The translations under genes and the position numbers were made by a program. 64,000 nt of DNA from Calycina herbarum (taxonomy: Eukaryota; Ascomycota; Leotiomycetes; Helotiales; Pezizellaceae): the NCBI GenBank assembly GCA_001414485.1, contig LLEY01000109.1, positions 1 to 64,000 of the forward strand, read 5' to 3'. Numbering within the stretch: the stretch's first letter is position 1; the number at the start of each line of letters is the position of its first letter. The notes beneath the pieces are model-generated. The model was given only the letters and a program-made list of their open reading frames with translations. It was not told where the DNA came from and did no database searches. Positions 33,561-46,324 of the stretch are shown here, in pieces.

Positions 33561-35347
33561 TTAATAAAGAACGCGAACCAAAATTCGGGCTGTAAAGATC
33601 ATTAGTTGGCTGAAGAACTACTTTGGGTGGAGGGGGAGACTTACAGCTGAGTGCTTCCAAATTGTCAGAAATCTCCTTCAAATCGCTGGTGCGAACATCG
33701 CTGATATCAGCCATGAGGTAAGCAACCTATTTAAGAGTCAGCATGTTTCAAATTTCTGGTCGGATGGAGAGGTCACATCTCCCTTGTTATCGGTGATTTG
33801 CTTGTCAACGTTGTGGTCACCAAGAATTTCGTTGACTAGACACCAGTTAGTCTCAACCTACAAACAATGGTTGTCACTTACCCTTTCTCAATACACCAGG
33901 AACATTGTGATGGATATAGATGACCTATGTTTGTTAGTGAAGTCCGTGTTTGTGGAAAACTTGACTCACTCTTGCGTGATTTGACTCATCCAAAGTCAAC
34001 GAACGAAGGTTGACTTCTGGGAAGTTCACTGCGCCGAGAGTTACGCCGGAATTGATGTATCGAACGAGTGCCTCGCTGACTGTTGCAATATTAGCGAATG
34101 CTTGGATGCAGCCGAATACGGCTGGTCAATTTCTCACCTTCCAATCCAATAGCACTTTGTGCCTCTTCTGTACTTCCACCGATGTGTGGTGACAAAATAA
34201 TGTTCTTCAGACTACGGAGGTCCTCACCCCAGTGGTTGAGGGAATTGTTGAAGTAATCTCCATTCGCACCGGGTTCGTTGGGGTAAACATCGAGTGCTGC
34301 ACCAGCAATCTTTCCAGTTCGGGAAGCGTTGATCAATGCTGGAATATCGACAACGTGTCCACGACTGGCATTGATCAAGTAACTTCCTGTCTTCATTTGC
34401 TCAAATTGAGTTACTCCGATCATGTTTCTGGTTTCTGGCAACTCGGGAACATGGCAAGTAACAAAATCAGCAGCGTTGAGCAAGTCATTGAGAGTAGGAA
34501 CCTGCTTTGAAGTTCCCATTGCCATCAGATTCACAACATCGTAGTAGATCACGTTCATACCCATTGCCTCTGCAAGAACGGACAATTGAGAGCCGATGTG
34601 ACCATAACCGATTATACCTTAATAGCGAATTAGTGGTGATAGCAATTACTGTAGAACATGTGAAAATACTAACCGAGAGTTTTGCCTCGAATTTCCCAAC
34701 ATTTTGCGCTGACTTTGTTCCAGGTACCGTTGTGTAGCTCATTTGAGCGATCACCTAGTTGACGGGCGAGGACGATAATTTCAGCGATCACCAATTCAGC
34801 AACACTTCTTGAGTTTGCAAAAGGGCTGTTGAAGACGGCGATTCCGTGGCGTGCAGCGTACTCGAGGTCCACCTGGTTGGTACCAATACAGAAACATCCA
34901 ACCACAATTAAATTTTTTGCTTCACGGAGTACTCTCTCTGTGAGCTTTGTCTTGGATCTGATTCCAATAACGTGGACGTCGCTGTTGTGCTTGGATTAAT
35001 CGATGATTTCATGAATGAGGGGTTCAATGACCCCGCCATGCCACTCACCGGATCTTCTGGATTAATTCCTCCTCTGGTAATGAAGTCTTCAAGGCTTCGA
35101 CTTGGTAACCTTGACCGGTCAAAATATCCTTTCCACTCTGATTCACGTTCTCCAAGAGTAAAATTTTGATATCGCCGCTGTTGAATGGTTTCAGCTGTTT
35201 TGCTGCCGGTACCGCACGAGGGCCGCCAAAACTGCCTGGAGGGCTCTGGAAATGTGCGGTGGGAGAGGTTGAGACGGCCAGGTGAGGGGGAACGGCCATT
35301 GAAGCCAAGTTCAGGGAAAGAGCGATTTCGTTTTCTTGAGTAGCCAT
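33561..35347 (-). CDS. SER33: D-3-phosphoglycerate dehydrogenase
   Basis: 469 residues from eight exons: 35347-35049, 34981-34674, 34617-34138, 34079-33970, 33924-33882, 33835-33777, 33726-33645 and 33589-33561. The enzyme oxidises 3-phosphoglycerate to 3-phosphohydroxypyruvate with NAD, the first step of serine synthesis. It has a fungal N-terminal extension, a substrate domain (D-V-H-V-I-G-I-R-S), a Rossmann motif G-Y-G-H-I-G (residues ~206-211), the active-site N-A-S-R-G loop, D-V-Y-P-N-E-P, and the catalytic His in S-P-H347-I-G-G-S-T. A C-terminal ACT domain (V-I-Y-I-H-H-N-V-P-G-V-L) is expected to sense serine. The last exon is only 29 nt and encodes the ending R-I-L-V-R-V-L-Y, where the yeast enzymes also end. 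The heavily split 3' end contrasts with the long central exon. Confidence 0.93.
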
Positions 35348-36063
35348 CTTTGCTATGGTTGCGAGAATTGTAAGTGTATGAGAGGAAGAGGAATGTCGTG
35401 ACTCAGAAGATTTCTTTCTCAGTATTTATGGCGTCAATGCAAGGCTGAGAGGGAAAATCCTGGAGGCACCACGGGGTCTGTCAGCCTCGCCCTCAAAGAC
35501 CGATCAAGGTCCGATTTTCATGCGAGCCAATCCAATCCACTTCCGTACCTCCAAAGTACTAGTACCCCACAGAAGGGGAAATCGAGGGTCGAGTCACAGT
35601 TCAAGAACGACAAGGATGTCGTGGTTATGTCGCCACTTTTGCAAGCACTGAAACACTTGGGATTGGAGAAAAGTAATTCAAAAATTTTCCTTAGTAAAAT
35701 GAACGAACTCTAGTGCGTGGGAAATTAGTGCACAGATCTCGTCCATGTAACTTTTTTCATTGACATCTACGGATCAACGCCTTTACGATATTTGCATGTA
35801 TGAGTGATGCAGTGCAGCCGCAGAGAACCTGCAATAAAAGCAAACGTAGCTTCGAGAAAGCAGATTAGTCTAGACGTAATGAAAAGAGTAAGACATGAAT
35901 CATGCGTGCAAAAAACACCTATGCAAGTGCAAAGTATCCCCTCCCAAATCCAAGCCAAGCATCGTATTTTTGTGCCAGGCGGTGGTAACTGAGAGGTAGT
36001 TGTTAGGTTATGGCAAGAAGCCGGGGTCGAAGATCGTCAGGCGATATATTAAACAACTGGCGT
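35348..36063. other. Intergenic, promoter of the dehydrogenase gene
   Basis: About 700 bp between the dehydrogenase start and the NAP1 stop. No ORF or repeat was recognised. Confidence 0.5.
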
Positions 36064-37497
36064 TTAGCTTTGCTTGCACTCAGCAGCCTCTTGCTTTGGC
36101 TTTGCTGCATCATCCTAGGCTTGGGTCAGCGAAAATTGGGGAAAATGGAGTAGATGGACATACATCGTCATCAGACTCATCCTCATCATCATGGTCCTCG
36201 CTCTCATCGTCTTCCTCATCATCCTCGTCCTCAAAGTCACCCTCCTCAAGATCATCATCAAGTTCCTCAAATTGAAGAGCCTCGCCTGTGAACCAATCGA
36301 TAGCACGTGGAATCAACTTCTCCTTAATGTCCTCTCCGAGTTGGTAATCAAGCTCAAGGCGCTCCTCGATGTCGCTGGCGGCGTCGTCATCATCCTCGTC
36401 AGTTGGGGCCTTTGGTGGCGAGAAGAAGTTGAAGAAAGACTCTGTGGGAACAGTCTTCTTGACAACTCGAGTTTGCTTTGTGTCTGCGAAATTTGTTAGA
36501 TAAACCTAGGTGGCGAATTTTCCCAACTTACTCTTGTTACGCTGCTTCTTGCTCTCAACTCTAACGGTCAAGTCCTTGCCAGCCTTCCAGTCAATCTTGT
36601 CACCCTCAGCGTGATCATAAATGAAATCTCCTCCATAACCACTCTCGTTTTGGTAAAAGTAGGTTTTGGTAATTGTCTTGTTGCTGAAGAACTCGTTCTC
36701 GGCGAACTGGAAGATCAAACGGAAACCTGGCTTATCAAGATACTCCATCTGGACATCAACAAGGTCCTTAAGAGCGGCCTCATCTCTATCGGTGATCATT
36801 TCTGCGAGGGAGACTTGGTTCTTCATGGCGGACAGCCAGAACTCTGGGATACCCTTCACATCTGCTGCACCTTCCTCCTGCTTAACAGCTGGCTCTGATT
36901 CACTTGGCTCCTCATCATCTTCCTCACCAGATTTTATCTCCTCGGCAGTAGGCTCGGCGGCACCGTTGACGATGTCGGCACGCTTTTGGTAGAGCGGGGT
37001 AAACTTTGCGAAATATTTCTTCTCCAACTCGAGAACCTCCTCTTGAAATTCGGCCTCCAACTTTGAGTGTTCCTTTTGTACGCCTTTAAGTCCAGCAACA
37101 CGGCGGCGGACTGGAGCGGGGAGGGATTCGACGTAGCCAGACGAGCGACCGACAAGTGAGCCAAGCTTGCCCTGGATCATTTGGACAAGTTTGGGGTTTT
37201 GCGCGAAGATGGAAGCAGCGGCTGCACGATCGAATCCACCATCCTCTGTTGATGTCAAAGTTAGTAGATGAAAAAGAAATCTCGGTGAGGGGCAAAATGA
37301 TGTACTTACCCTCCTTGATTGTTCCTACACCAGGTTGCTGAGCATGAGAAGAGATAGGAGCATTGTTGGCAGGAGTGTTTTGAGGAGTACTGTATAATAT
37401 GCACGATTAGATCGATACGCCTTTGCAGTGGTGATGAGGGGTTGTCGTCGACTTACGGGGCGGTTTGGAGATTTTGTTTCTTTGGAATCTCAGACAT
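36064..37497 (-). CDS. NAP1: Nucleosome assembly protein NAP1
   Basis: 401 residues from exons 37497-37457, 37389-37310, 37245-36532, 36483-36164 and 36114-36064. It is an H2A-H2B chaperone that shuttles histones and assembles nucleosomes. Visible features are the long dimerisation helix ([16 protein letters not shown]), the core NAP domain (G-I-P-E-F-W-L near residue 170; [11 protein letters not shown] near 225), W-F-T-G-E-A-L and a long acidic Asp/Glu tail encoded at 36164-36290. The last exon gives the ending E-C-K-Q-S, a Cys at position -4 as in farnesylated NAP1 proteins of yeast and animals. The gene is divergent from the P5B ATPase across a 449-bp spacer. Confidence 0.93.
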
Positions 37498-37946
37498 CGT
37501 GAGAGATTTCTCGCCCAGAATGGGTTGTACTCGGGAAGATTTCTCAAAGGACGATATCGAGATGTTGGGATGGAATGTAGGTTGCGACGAAGGTGGTTGT
37601 TGAATGAGACTGCACTTCTTCTCCAAAAACCATAGAAGGTAGAAAGACTAGTGAGCACGTGATTTATCAATAAGTTGTTGAGAATTTTCTGGTAGCGCGG
37701 TCTAACCCCGCACCCCCATGTGATACGGTGACCCCACCAAGCAAAATGCGCCAAAAACCGCCGGACGAGGCCGATGGGCAAGGCTCTGCGCAACACAATC
37801 GCCGTCACAATCACCGGCTATTGATAACGGCGTTTGAGCGATCGCAGCTACAAAATGCTGGGAACACATACATAGGACTCACGACCAGCTGGCTATACAG
37901 CTCACAATAATCTACGCAGATACGGTACTACCTAATACCAATTGCC
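37498..37946. promoter_or_regulatory. Shared divergent promoter, NAP1 / P5B ATPase
   Basis: 449 bp between two start codons facing away from each other, so both core promoters must lie here or overlap the transcripts. No confident TATA box or named factor site was read. Confidence 0.45.
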
Positions 37947-40900
37947 ATGTATGGCACCCATGGAAACAATGGCATTGCCATCAACAGCAGCCCGCGACGA
38001 AGCAGCTCTCGAAATGTCGATAGTGCCAGAGCCAGCTTCGCCATGCACCGACGGGGCAGCAACCTGTCGACGACGAGCTTCCTCGACGAGGTCGAAATGG
38101 CACAGGACGAGATGTTCTCAGGGCCAATGGGCGAGAGTGTCCCCTCGAGCGTTTCCTCCTTCGCACATCGACGAGGCAGAGCCGATTCGACAGCCAGTTT
38201 CACATATTATCAAGAGGGGGAAGAACAAGATCTGACGCAATCACCTGAAAACGATAGTGCAATTCTGGACGACGAATCCGAATTAAATTTCGAGGAGGAT
38301 GATTCGGTAGACCTCGAGGCAGGAGAGCTTGCGCCGATGAGGAGAACTTCGTCTCATGTCTCGAGAGGATCCATACATGACCGTCTTCTGCGGCAAGAGA
38401 GCGCAAGAAGCGAGGATGATGGAGGTGGACGTATAAGCCAGAAAATCTACATTGTGACGGAGGATCTGACAATTGTGGTTGCTGGATTTCAGACATCTAC
38501 AATTGGATTTGCCATATACACCACCATCTGTATATTGACCCTCGGTCTTGGTTACCTTCTCTTCCGCTGGCTGCCACGATGGCAGGTCCGCATGGTGGGT
38601 AAACCCTCTAGTCTGGGCTCATGTTCATGGGTAGTCATTGAAGTGAGTATCCATTTTTCTTATATGTCATTAAGCTCTGTATTATACAATGAAAATCCGT
38701 TGCCTTTGCAGAAACCATCCCTCCCCATGAAATGAGGATTCTTCTGACAAAAGTAGAACCAATGGGGCGAATTTGCAGTGCAGGATGTGGATTCAAAAGA
38801 ATACGGACGCTCCTTGTCCACGGTTTTCGGTGCATCCGAAAAGCGATACATACTCTCGTATGACGAAGATGATGATCCGGTTCTCGATGATCTTCGGATA
38901 CTGGACTATCGATACATGAGATTCTCATATAACCCCCTACAAGACAAATTTCTACTTACCAATAGCTGGAAAGACCCCACGTGGACAAATGTAAAATCCA
39001 TTCGTGCTGGTATAGATGGGGAAGAGAAAGAGAATCGTGAACTTGTATTTGGCAAAAACCTGATTGATATCAAACAAAAGACCATTCCACAATTGCTTGT
39101 AGACGAGGTGTGTACTCTGCACCACCCTTTCAGCTTTCCACAACTCACATGTGCAGGCATTCCACCCCTTCTATGTTTTCCAAATTGCCAGTCTCATTCT
39201 CTGGTCGCTGGATGAATATTACTACTACGCCGCCTGTATCTTTCTCATCTCAGTAGTGAGCATAACAACCACACTCCTCGAGACACGCTCGGTCAGTAGA
39301 GCTAGGAAACCCATGTTATACAAGATATTGATAAGATTTGTAGACGATGAAAAGGCTCAGAGATATCTCGAGATTCGAGTGTGACGTTCGTGTCTTGCGG
39401 AACTCTTTCTGTAAGTCGTATACTTCGGTAACCAAATTTGAAGATACCTAACCGAATAATAGGGCGCTATGTTCCATCGAGTGAACTCGTACCTGGAGAT
39501 GTTTATGAGGTCACCGATCCTGCTTTAACACAGTTTCCCTGCGACAGTATACTTCTAGCAGGCGATTGTATCATCAATGAGAGCATGCTCACTGGTAAAT
39601 ATTCCCATATATTACCCAACGTCGAAATAACTAACGTTCCTAGGCGAATCGGTGCCAGTATCTAAAGTTCCAGCAAATGACGAGGCACTCAGGCTTCTAA
39701 ACCTGGCAGCTTCTTCAATTGCCCCCGAACTATCACGACACTTCCTCTTCTGTGGAACAAAAATCGTCCGTGCAAGAAGACCACAAGATGATAAAGACGA
39801 TGAAGCTGTTGCGCTTGCCATGGCTGTACGGACTGGCTTCAACACGACAAAAGGAGCTCTTGTGCGGTCCATGCTCTTTCCCAAGCCTTCCGGCTTCAAA
39901 TTCTACCGAGATTCGTTCAGGTATATATCAGTCATGGGGGGTATTGCAATGCTCGGCTTCGTCGCTTCATTCGTCAATTTCGTGCGTTTGCATTTGGCAT
40001 TCCACCTAATCATTATCCGAGCGTTAGATCTGATTACGATCGTGGTCCCACCAGCTTTGCCAGCAACCTTAACAATCGGAACCAACTTTGCCCTCTCACG
40101 ATTGAGAAAGAAGCAGATATTCTGTATTAGTCCTCAGCGAGTTAATGTAGGAGGGAAGTTAGACATTGTATGTTTTGATAAGACTGGAACGCTCACTGAG
40201 GACGGGCTGGATGTTCTTGGTGTACGAGTCGTCCAAAACCCATCTGGTCGATTTAGTGAGATCCTTTCGGATGCTCCATCCCTTCTTCCTGGTGCTTCAT
40301 ACGAACGAGACCCTACTGTGGAATACGATACCCACAAAGCGGCACTCTACACCATGGCAACATGCCATTCATTACGAGTTGTGGATGGCGAGCTTGTTGG
40401 GGACCCACTGGATCTCAAGATGTTCAACTTTACAGGGTGGTCCTTTGAAGAAGGTGAGCAGAAATCTGGCGATGCCGATGATGAGGAACAAGGCGGTATC
40501 TCGCCTTCAATTGCACGACCTCCCCCTGGTATGGAATACGACCTGGATGATAATGAAAGAGGGAATAATACCAATGTGAGTGGAAAACATGCCATCCCCT
40601 ACCTGATTCGATGCTAACTGATTGACAGAGCGCACCTATTGAATTGGGAGTTTTAAAATCCTTCGAGTTTGTTTCTCAGCTCCGCCGGGCCAGTGTCATT
40701 GTCCGAAAATTTGGAGCCCCAGGATGCGATATTTACGTCAAAGGTGCACCAGAATGCATGAAGGAAATATGCAGACCGGAAAGTTGTGAGTTGACCAAGG
40801 TTTCCCCTCCAGTGATTGAAAGCTGCTAACATACACTAAGTCCCAAATGATTACGAAGAACTTCTTGCATATTATACGCACAGAGGTTTCCGAGTTATTG

Positions 40901-42819
40901 CTTGCGCCACGAAACACATCAAAAAATTGAACTGGGTTAAAGTCCAAAAGATGAAGCGAGATGATGCAGAGTCCGGGTTGGACTTTCTAGGATTCATCAT
41001 ATTTGAGAACAAGTTGAAGCCTAGTACTGCCGGTGTGCTAGACGAGCTGTCGGAGGCAGGCATCAGAAAGGTTATGTGCACAGGTGACAACATTCTCACT
41101 GCGATCAGCGTTGCTAGAGAGTGCAATCTCATAGACAGAACGGCGCATTGCTTTGTGCCCCATTTTTCTGAAGGTAATTGCTATACTCAGTCGCTCTGGA
41201 GGCGATTACATTTGCTAACGTTTTCCTAGGCAATTACCTAGATCCCAATGCCGTGCTTTCCTGGGAAAGCATCGACAACAATATTTACACCCTAGACGAG
41301 AATACTCTCAAGGTCAGTTGCAGTATTCCCGCCATTGGAGATTCCAATGGTTAACATTGATTTAGCCATTACCACCACCCGCAGAAAGCGATGCTTCTCT
41401 GCCATATGACATCTCGAACTTGAGAAATTATTCCTTGGCTGTCAGTGGGGATGTTTTCCGCTGGGTCATCGATTTTGCTCCGCCAGAGGTTCTAAAAAGG
41501 GTGAGTAAACCGCAGATTCATTGACGACCATGCTGACATTTTGATTCAGATGCTGGTCTGTGGACAAGTATTTGCTCGAATGTCACCAGATGAAAAGCAC
41601 GAGCTTGTCGAGAAGCTCCAAAGCATTGGTTACTGTTGTGGCTTCTGCGGCGATGGAGCCAACGATTGCGGTGCACTGAAAGCTGCTGATGTTGGTATCT
41701 CGCTCTCGGAGGCCGAGGCATCTGTCGCTGCCCCCTTTACAAGTCGAGTATTCGACATAACCTGTGTTCCGGAAGTCATAAGGTAACTCCCCTATACCAG
41801 GATTTTGAACCGCTGCTAACAATATTCCACAGAGAGGGACGAGCCGCATTAGTCACAAGTTTCAGTTGTTTCAAGTATATGAGTTTGTACTCGGCGATCC
41901 AGTTCACCTCCGTCAGCTTCCTCTACGCCTCCGCATCCAATCTTGGAGATTTCCAGGTACGTCATTGTATATTTCCCAACCAAATGGTGCATGTGCTAAC
42001 GTACAATATAGTTTCTCTTCATCGATTTGGTTTTAATCCTTCCAATTGCCATTTTCAGTAAGCATTTCTGTTCCCAGCTTTAACCATCAAGCTAACATAT
42101 TTCAGTGGGGTGGACTGGTCCATTTCCAACACTCTGCAAGAAGCGTCCAACAGCAAATCTTGTATCGAGAAAAGTGTTGGTTCCTCTTCTTGGTCAAATT
42201 GCCATCTGCATCTTTATTCAAGCCGTGGCGTTCAGCTCTGTGCGGAAACAACCATGGTTAGTACTTCGTTCTTAAGATAGAGATCCAATTCTAACAGCTC
42301 CCAAGGTACATCCCACCAAAAGTCAACACGGAAAAATCCAATGTTCTCAACTCCGAAAACACATCATTGTTCCTAGTATCCTGCTTTGAATACATCCTTT
42401 CAGGCATCGTCCTAAGCGTCGGTCCTCCATTCCGACAAAAAATGGGAAATAACTGTCAGTTCGCCCTCCCCCCCCCCCCCCCCCCCCCCCCCCTGACACC
42501 TCTCCTTCCCCCAATTTAACTAAGTAATACAGTGCCATTCGTCGTAACAATCGTCGTCGCCCTCCTCTTCTCCTCATACATGCTTTTCGATCCCTCACAA
42601 GGAGTCGCAAACTTCATGCAACTAACATACATGACCTGGGATTTCAAAGTTTTCCTTCTTACGCTGGGACTTGGATATATTGTTGTCGCTTGGACATCAG
42701 AGAATTATATTTTGCCGCGGTTGGCGAAGTATTTGGGAGCGCTGAAGAGAAAAGTCTCGGGGAAGTTGAAGACGAGGAAGGAGTATAAGATTATTTTGGA
42801 GGAGATGAAGACTCTTTGA
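37947..42819 (+). CDS. YPK9: P5B-type cation-transporting ATPase (ATP13A2/Ypk9)
   Basis: 1,336 residues from 16 exons: 37947-38642, 38757-39107, 39157-39291, 39344-39410, 39463-39594, 39644-40575, 40629-40785, 40841-41173, 41230-41312, 41366-41500, 41550-41782, 41833-41956, 42012-42057, 42106-42256, 42306-42454 and 42533-42819. Ypk9/ATP13A2 proteins are vacuolar/lysosomal pumps linked to polyamine export and metal tolerance. Visible features are a long Ser-rich cytosolic N-terminus, L-T-G-E-S (459-463), the P5B membrane motif P-P-A-L-P (596-600), the phosphorylated Asp in D639-K-T-G-T, and the hinge G-D-G-A-N-D (1041-1046). It ends with a block of membrane helices. The 67-nt fourth exon (M-K-R-L-R-D-I-S...) was found by frame logic. 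Intron 15 contains a 26-C run. Confidence 0.93.
42468..42493 (+). repeat. Homopolymer of 26 C within an intron
   Basis: An uninterrupted C run in intron 15 of the P5B ATPase gene, 13 bp downstream of the donor site. Its exact length may be a sequencing estimate. Confidence 0.85.
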
Positions 42820-43436
42820 ACTCTTTGATTCGAGTCGGAGAATTGGTAGGGGAGGAAGGTGTTTAAATATGAGATACCAATGCTTCTGTATAAAGATGTA
42901 ATGATTACTAGGGCTTGATGCTTCACGAGTACTTACTCGGGACGGTCTTGGGTTTAGAGAAAAGTTTTTGTAAATTTGGATAAGGATTCGTGAAGACCTA
43001 TACATTACGAACCATTGAGGGCTACCTACACGGTGGTCGTGTATACTTTTTATATTTGATTTCCCTCAATTGGCTTCCATAAATCATTGCTCGTCGGTCT
43101 ACTTAGGTAAGTGTCGTGGGTACAATGACGTAGCCAAAATCCCGATCCGAATTACGATCGCAACTTCCTTTTGAAATATATTTTTCTATCGAAGTTAGGA
43201 AAGCGCTCCCAATAAATAAACTTCCGAATAATGCGGAAAGTACGACCCCGTTTTGATAAACTCGAAAAGTCTGGTCTACGGCCGACGAAAGATACAGGAT
43301 GAGATGATACACTAATGCCCGCTTTGATCCCAACTCAAGCGTCTCAAGTCCCAACGACACTTCGTAAATCAATTCAACACTAGATCCAAACTCAATTTCA
43401 ATCTCACTAAACTCCCCTCATAACTTTCTATAAATC
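42820..43436. other. Intergenic, 617 bp
   Basis: 3' flank of the ATPase gene and 5' flank of the methyltransferase gene. Nothing further was seen. Confidence 0.5.
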
Positions 43437-44661
43437 ATGAACTACGGTACCCCCTCCACCCCCTCCCCACCCAGTTCCTCTCACTCACAACCCCACAGAC
43501 TGGGTCCTAGATGGAGGCTACCTCCCCAACGCCCTCATCCGCGTCGGAATCCGTCGCCAACTCGCTGACCGCATTGCAAAAATCTCAAGCACCTCCTTGG
43601 AAGCCGCTTATGAGAAGAAAATGCAATATGTGGAGCTTTTAAGACAACGACCAATTGCTATTGAGACTGCGACGGCGAATGAACAGCATTATGAGGTTGG
43701 CACTGGGGTTTTGGCTGCGTGTTTGGGTCCCAGGATGAAGTATAGTTGTTGTCTTTATGAGAAGGGGAGTGAGACTTTGGCGCAGGCTGAGAGGGCTATG
43801 TTGGAGAGTTATTTGGGGAAGGCGGGGTTGCAGGATGGGATGAGGATTTTGGATTTAGGGTGAGTTTTTGGGTTTTATATTTTGTTCTGGTGATTGGTGA
43901 TTGGTTTGATGAAAGGACTTGCTAATGTGATTTTTTAATATAGATGTGGATGGGGATCTGGAGCTCTTTATTTTGCGGAGATGCTTCCTAATTCTCAAAT
44001 CACGGCTTTTTCCAATTCGAAAACTCAGAAAATATATATCGACGAGAAAGCCAAGGAGAAGGGATTCAAGAACTTGACTGTCATCACTGGGAATGTAGTA
44101 GATTACGAGTTCGAGCCAGAGAGTTTCGATCGTGTTGTCTCTATCGAGGTTTGTCCTCTCCCCCTCCCACTTTCCCTTCCCTTCCCATTCATATTGACAC
44201 AGAAATAGCTCTTCGAACACATGAAAAACTACGAACTCCTAATGGCTAAAGTCGCGCGAGCTTTGAAACCAACTGGAAAACTCTTCGTCCACATCTTCGC
44301 CCACAAAACCACGCCCTACGACTTTGAAGATGGCTGGATGAGCACTCATTTCTTCTCCGGAGGTACCATGCCTTCTGCCGACCTCCTTTTATTCTTTCAA
44401 AAAGATTTGAAATTGGAGAAACAATGGTGGGTTAATGGCAAGCACTATGCTAAGACTTGCGAGGATTGGTTATCCAAGATGGTTGCTAGTAAGAATGAGA
44501 TTTGGCCCCATCTTACGGAGACTTATGGGGAGAAGGATACGGCTATGTGGTATTATCGGTGGCAGATCTTTTATTTGGCTTGTGCTGAATTATTTGCTTA
44601 TGAGGGGGGTGATACTTGGGGGGTGACGCATTATTTGTTTGAGAAGCCTGGTTCTTCTTAG
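43437..44661 (+). CDS. SAM-dependent methyltransferase, CFAS/coclaurine NMT type
   Basis: 342 residues from exons 43437-43446, 43499-43859, 43944-44148 and 44209-44661. The first exon is only ten nucleotides (M-N-Y plus one base), then joins D-W-V-L-D-G-G. SAM-binding motif I is D-L-G-C-G-W-G-S (residues 122-129). Further features are F-S-N-S near 150, V-V-S-I-E-L-F-E-H-M-K-N-Y, and the C-terminal W-Y-Y-R-W-Q-I-F-Y-L-A-C-A-E-L-F. This arrangement is shared by cyclopropane fatty-acyl synthases and plant coclaurine N-methyltransferases. The fungal members have no certain substrate, so a lipid or small amine is inferred only. It is cytosolic, with no signal peptide. Confidence 0.88.
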
Positions 44662-46324
44662 AATGTGCTTGCTGGGAGTAAAAGCATAGGCACGATGAGA
44701 TGAGAATAGACCCCTATAGAAGTGAATCACGTCCGAGACGAACATTGATTGAATCTTGTTGGATATGAATGAGCACCGAGTGAAGTCAAGTAATTGTGGA
44801 TATAGTACCTTCACAAACACTACCAGAATGAGAGGCACTCTTCCGAGTGCACCTGCTTCACCAACCATTATACCGAGAAATATTGGAATGATTGTCCGAG
44901 ATATTTAGGATAATAGTTCATATTCTCCAACAATAATGTGGCGTACTCAAAAGAAAGCCCGTATCTTAAATGAGTACTACTGCTGCTAGATAAGGGAAGG
45001 CAAGAGGGCGTTTATCAATTGGAGCCCGAGGAGAGCACAGTATCAAGACCCCACGCCGAACAATATGTACTTGGTTGGATTTGGAATGCTGTATATTGTA
45101 CGCCAACCGCATGCTTCTCCAGGGAAAAAACGAACTGAGCAGCCCTTCCCATGATTGTGTCAGGGATATTCATCGCAGCATCTCCCCATAATCAAACAAC
45201 TCCCCAAAATGTCCCCCGTCGCCCCTCTCCGCCAAGATTGCTGCTTCAATGATCCCATGGGTGCTTCCATCCGAGTAAAACTGCGCCTATAGATATGTTA
45301 GATGTATTTATCTTTGGGAGAAAGGGTATGCGTGCCATCTTTCTTCGCTCTGTACATAATCTGGGAATTCGTCAGTACCCTCCCTCATTGCAACCACACC
45401 ACGATAGACTCGACCTACCCAGAACCACATGCTTGCGCTCAATCCTGTTGCTGCAAATCGATACAATGGTCGTGCTTTTGGAATCTGGATCTGCGGGCCG
45501 CTGTAGGGACCTTTGCTGTCATGGTTGTGAGCTTCAATTGAGGGTTGGAGATTCGGCTTTCACTAACAAATTTGGAGGGCCGACCATTTTGCTACTGGTT
45601 GTTAGCCTATGAGACTGCGAACGGGTTAGAATATAGCTTACCCGAAAATTGGACCTTAAGCTGTCGTTGCTGGGGTTCAATTGTCTGTATCTCCAATCGC
45701 CTTGCAAGTTGTCGCTGATATCCAAAGGTTGAACCTGTCGGAACATCCTTCTTCCGGCCCGGAACAAGATCTGAGCTAATCCTTTTTAAGCCTGATTACG
45801 ATAAGGCGGCGAGCTTCCCAATCGTGCTTGCCATCGCAAGTTTTCTTGTAAAAGTCTCCTTCCTCGTGAAGTTTAGGTGTTGAGGTGACTAACAACAATC
45901 TGTTTGAAACTTGTTAATATTCTCCATACGACCGCGACTATTTTCTATACCAAACATACATGCTCACTTTTCTCTGGTGACAAAGGATTTGTGAAAAGTC
46001 ACCCCCACCAGTTTTCGAGTGCCGCTTTTCCCATCGCAACAGCGAGGTCTCGATTGTGTCAAGGAGTGAATACTAACAATACCAACCCTTCTGACCTCCA
46101 GCAATTCCTCCAGCATTTGTACTATTGCGTAGGACTGGCAATGTCTTACAATGCTGCCTTCTCCCAGCTGCCTCACACATAATTAATACAGCCGCTCTTT
46201 ACCTTTCAACCTCTTCCATCCTACCTTCTTTCTCAACCGCGCCGATAGCGAACCCATACCGCCCCAAGTCGCATACCTTCGAAACCCCTCATCGCCAGAC
46301 GAACTCATAACCTTCGATATCACC
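44662..46324. other. Intergenic, 1.7 kb, no gene supported
   Basis: One frame at 45295-45612 is open but lacks protein-like character. The part nearest 46324 (pyrimidine-rich, many short introns-like TAAC words) is likely the BUR1 promoter and leader. Confidence 0.45.
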
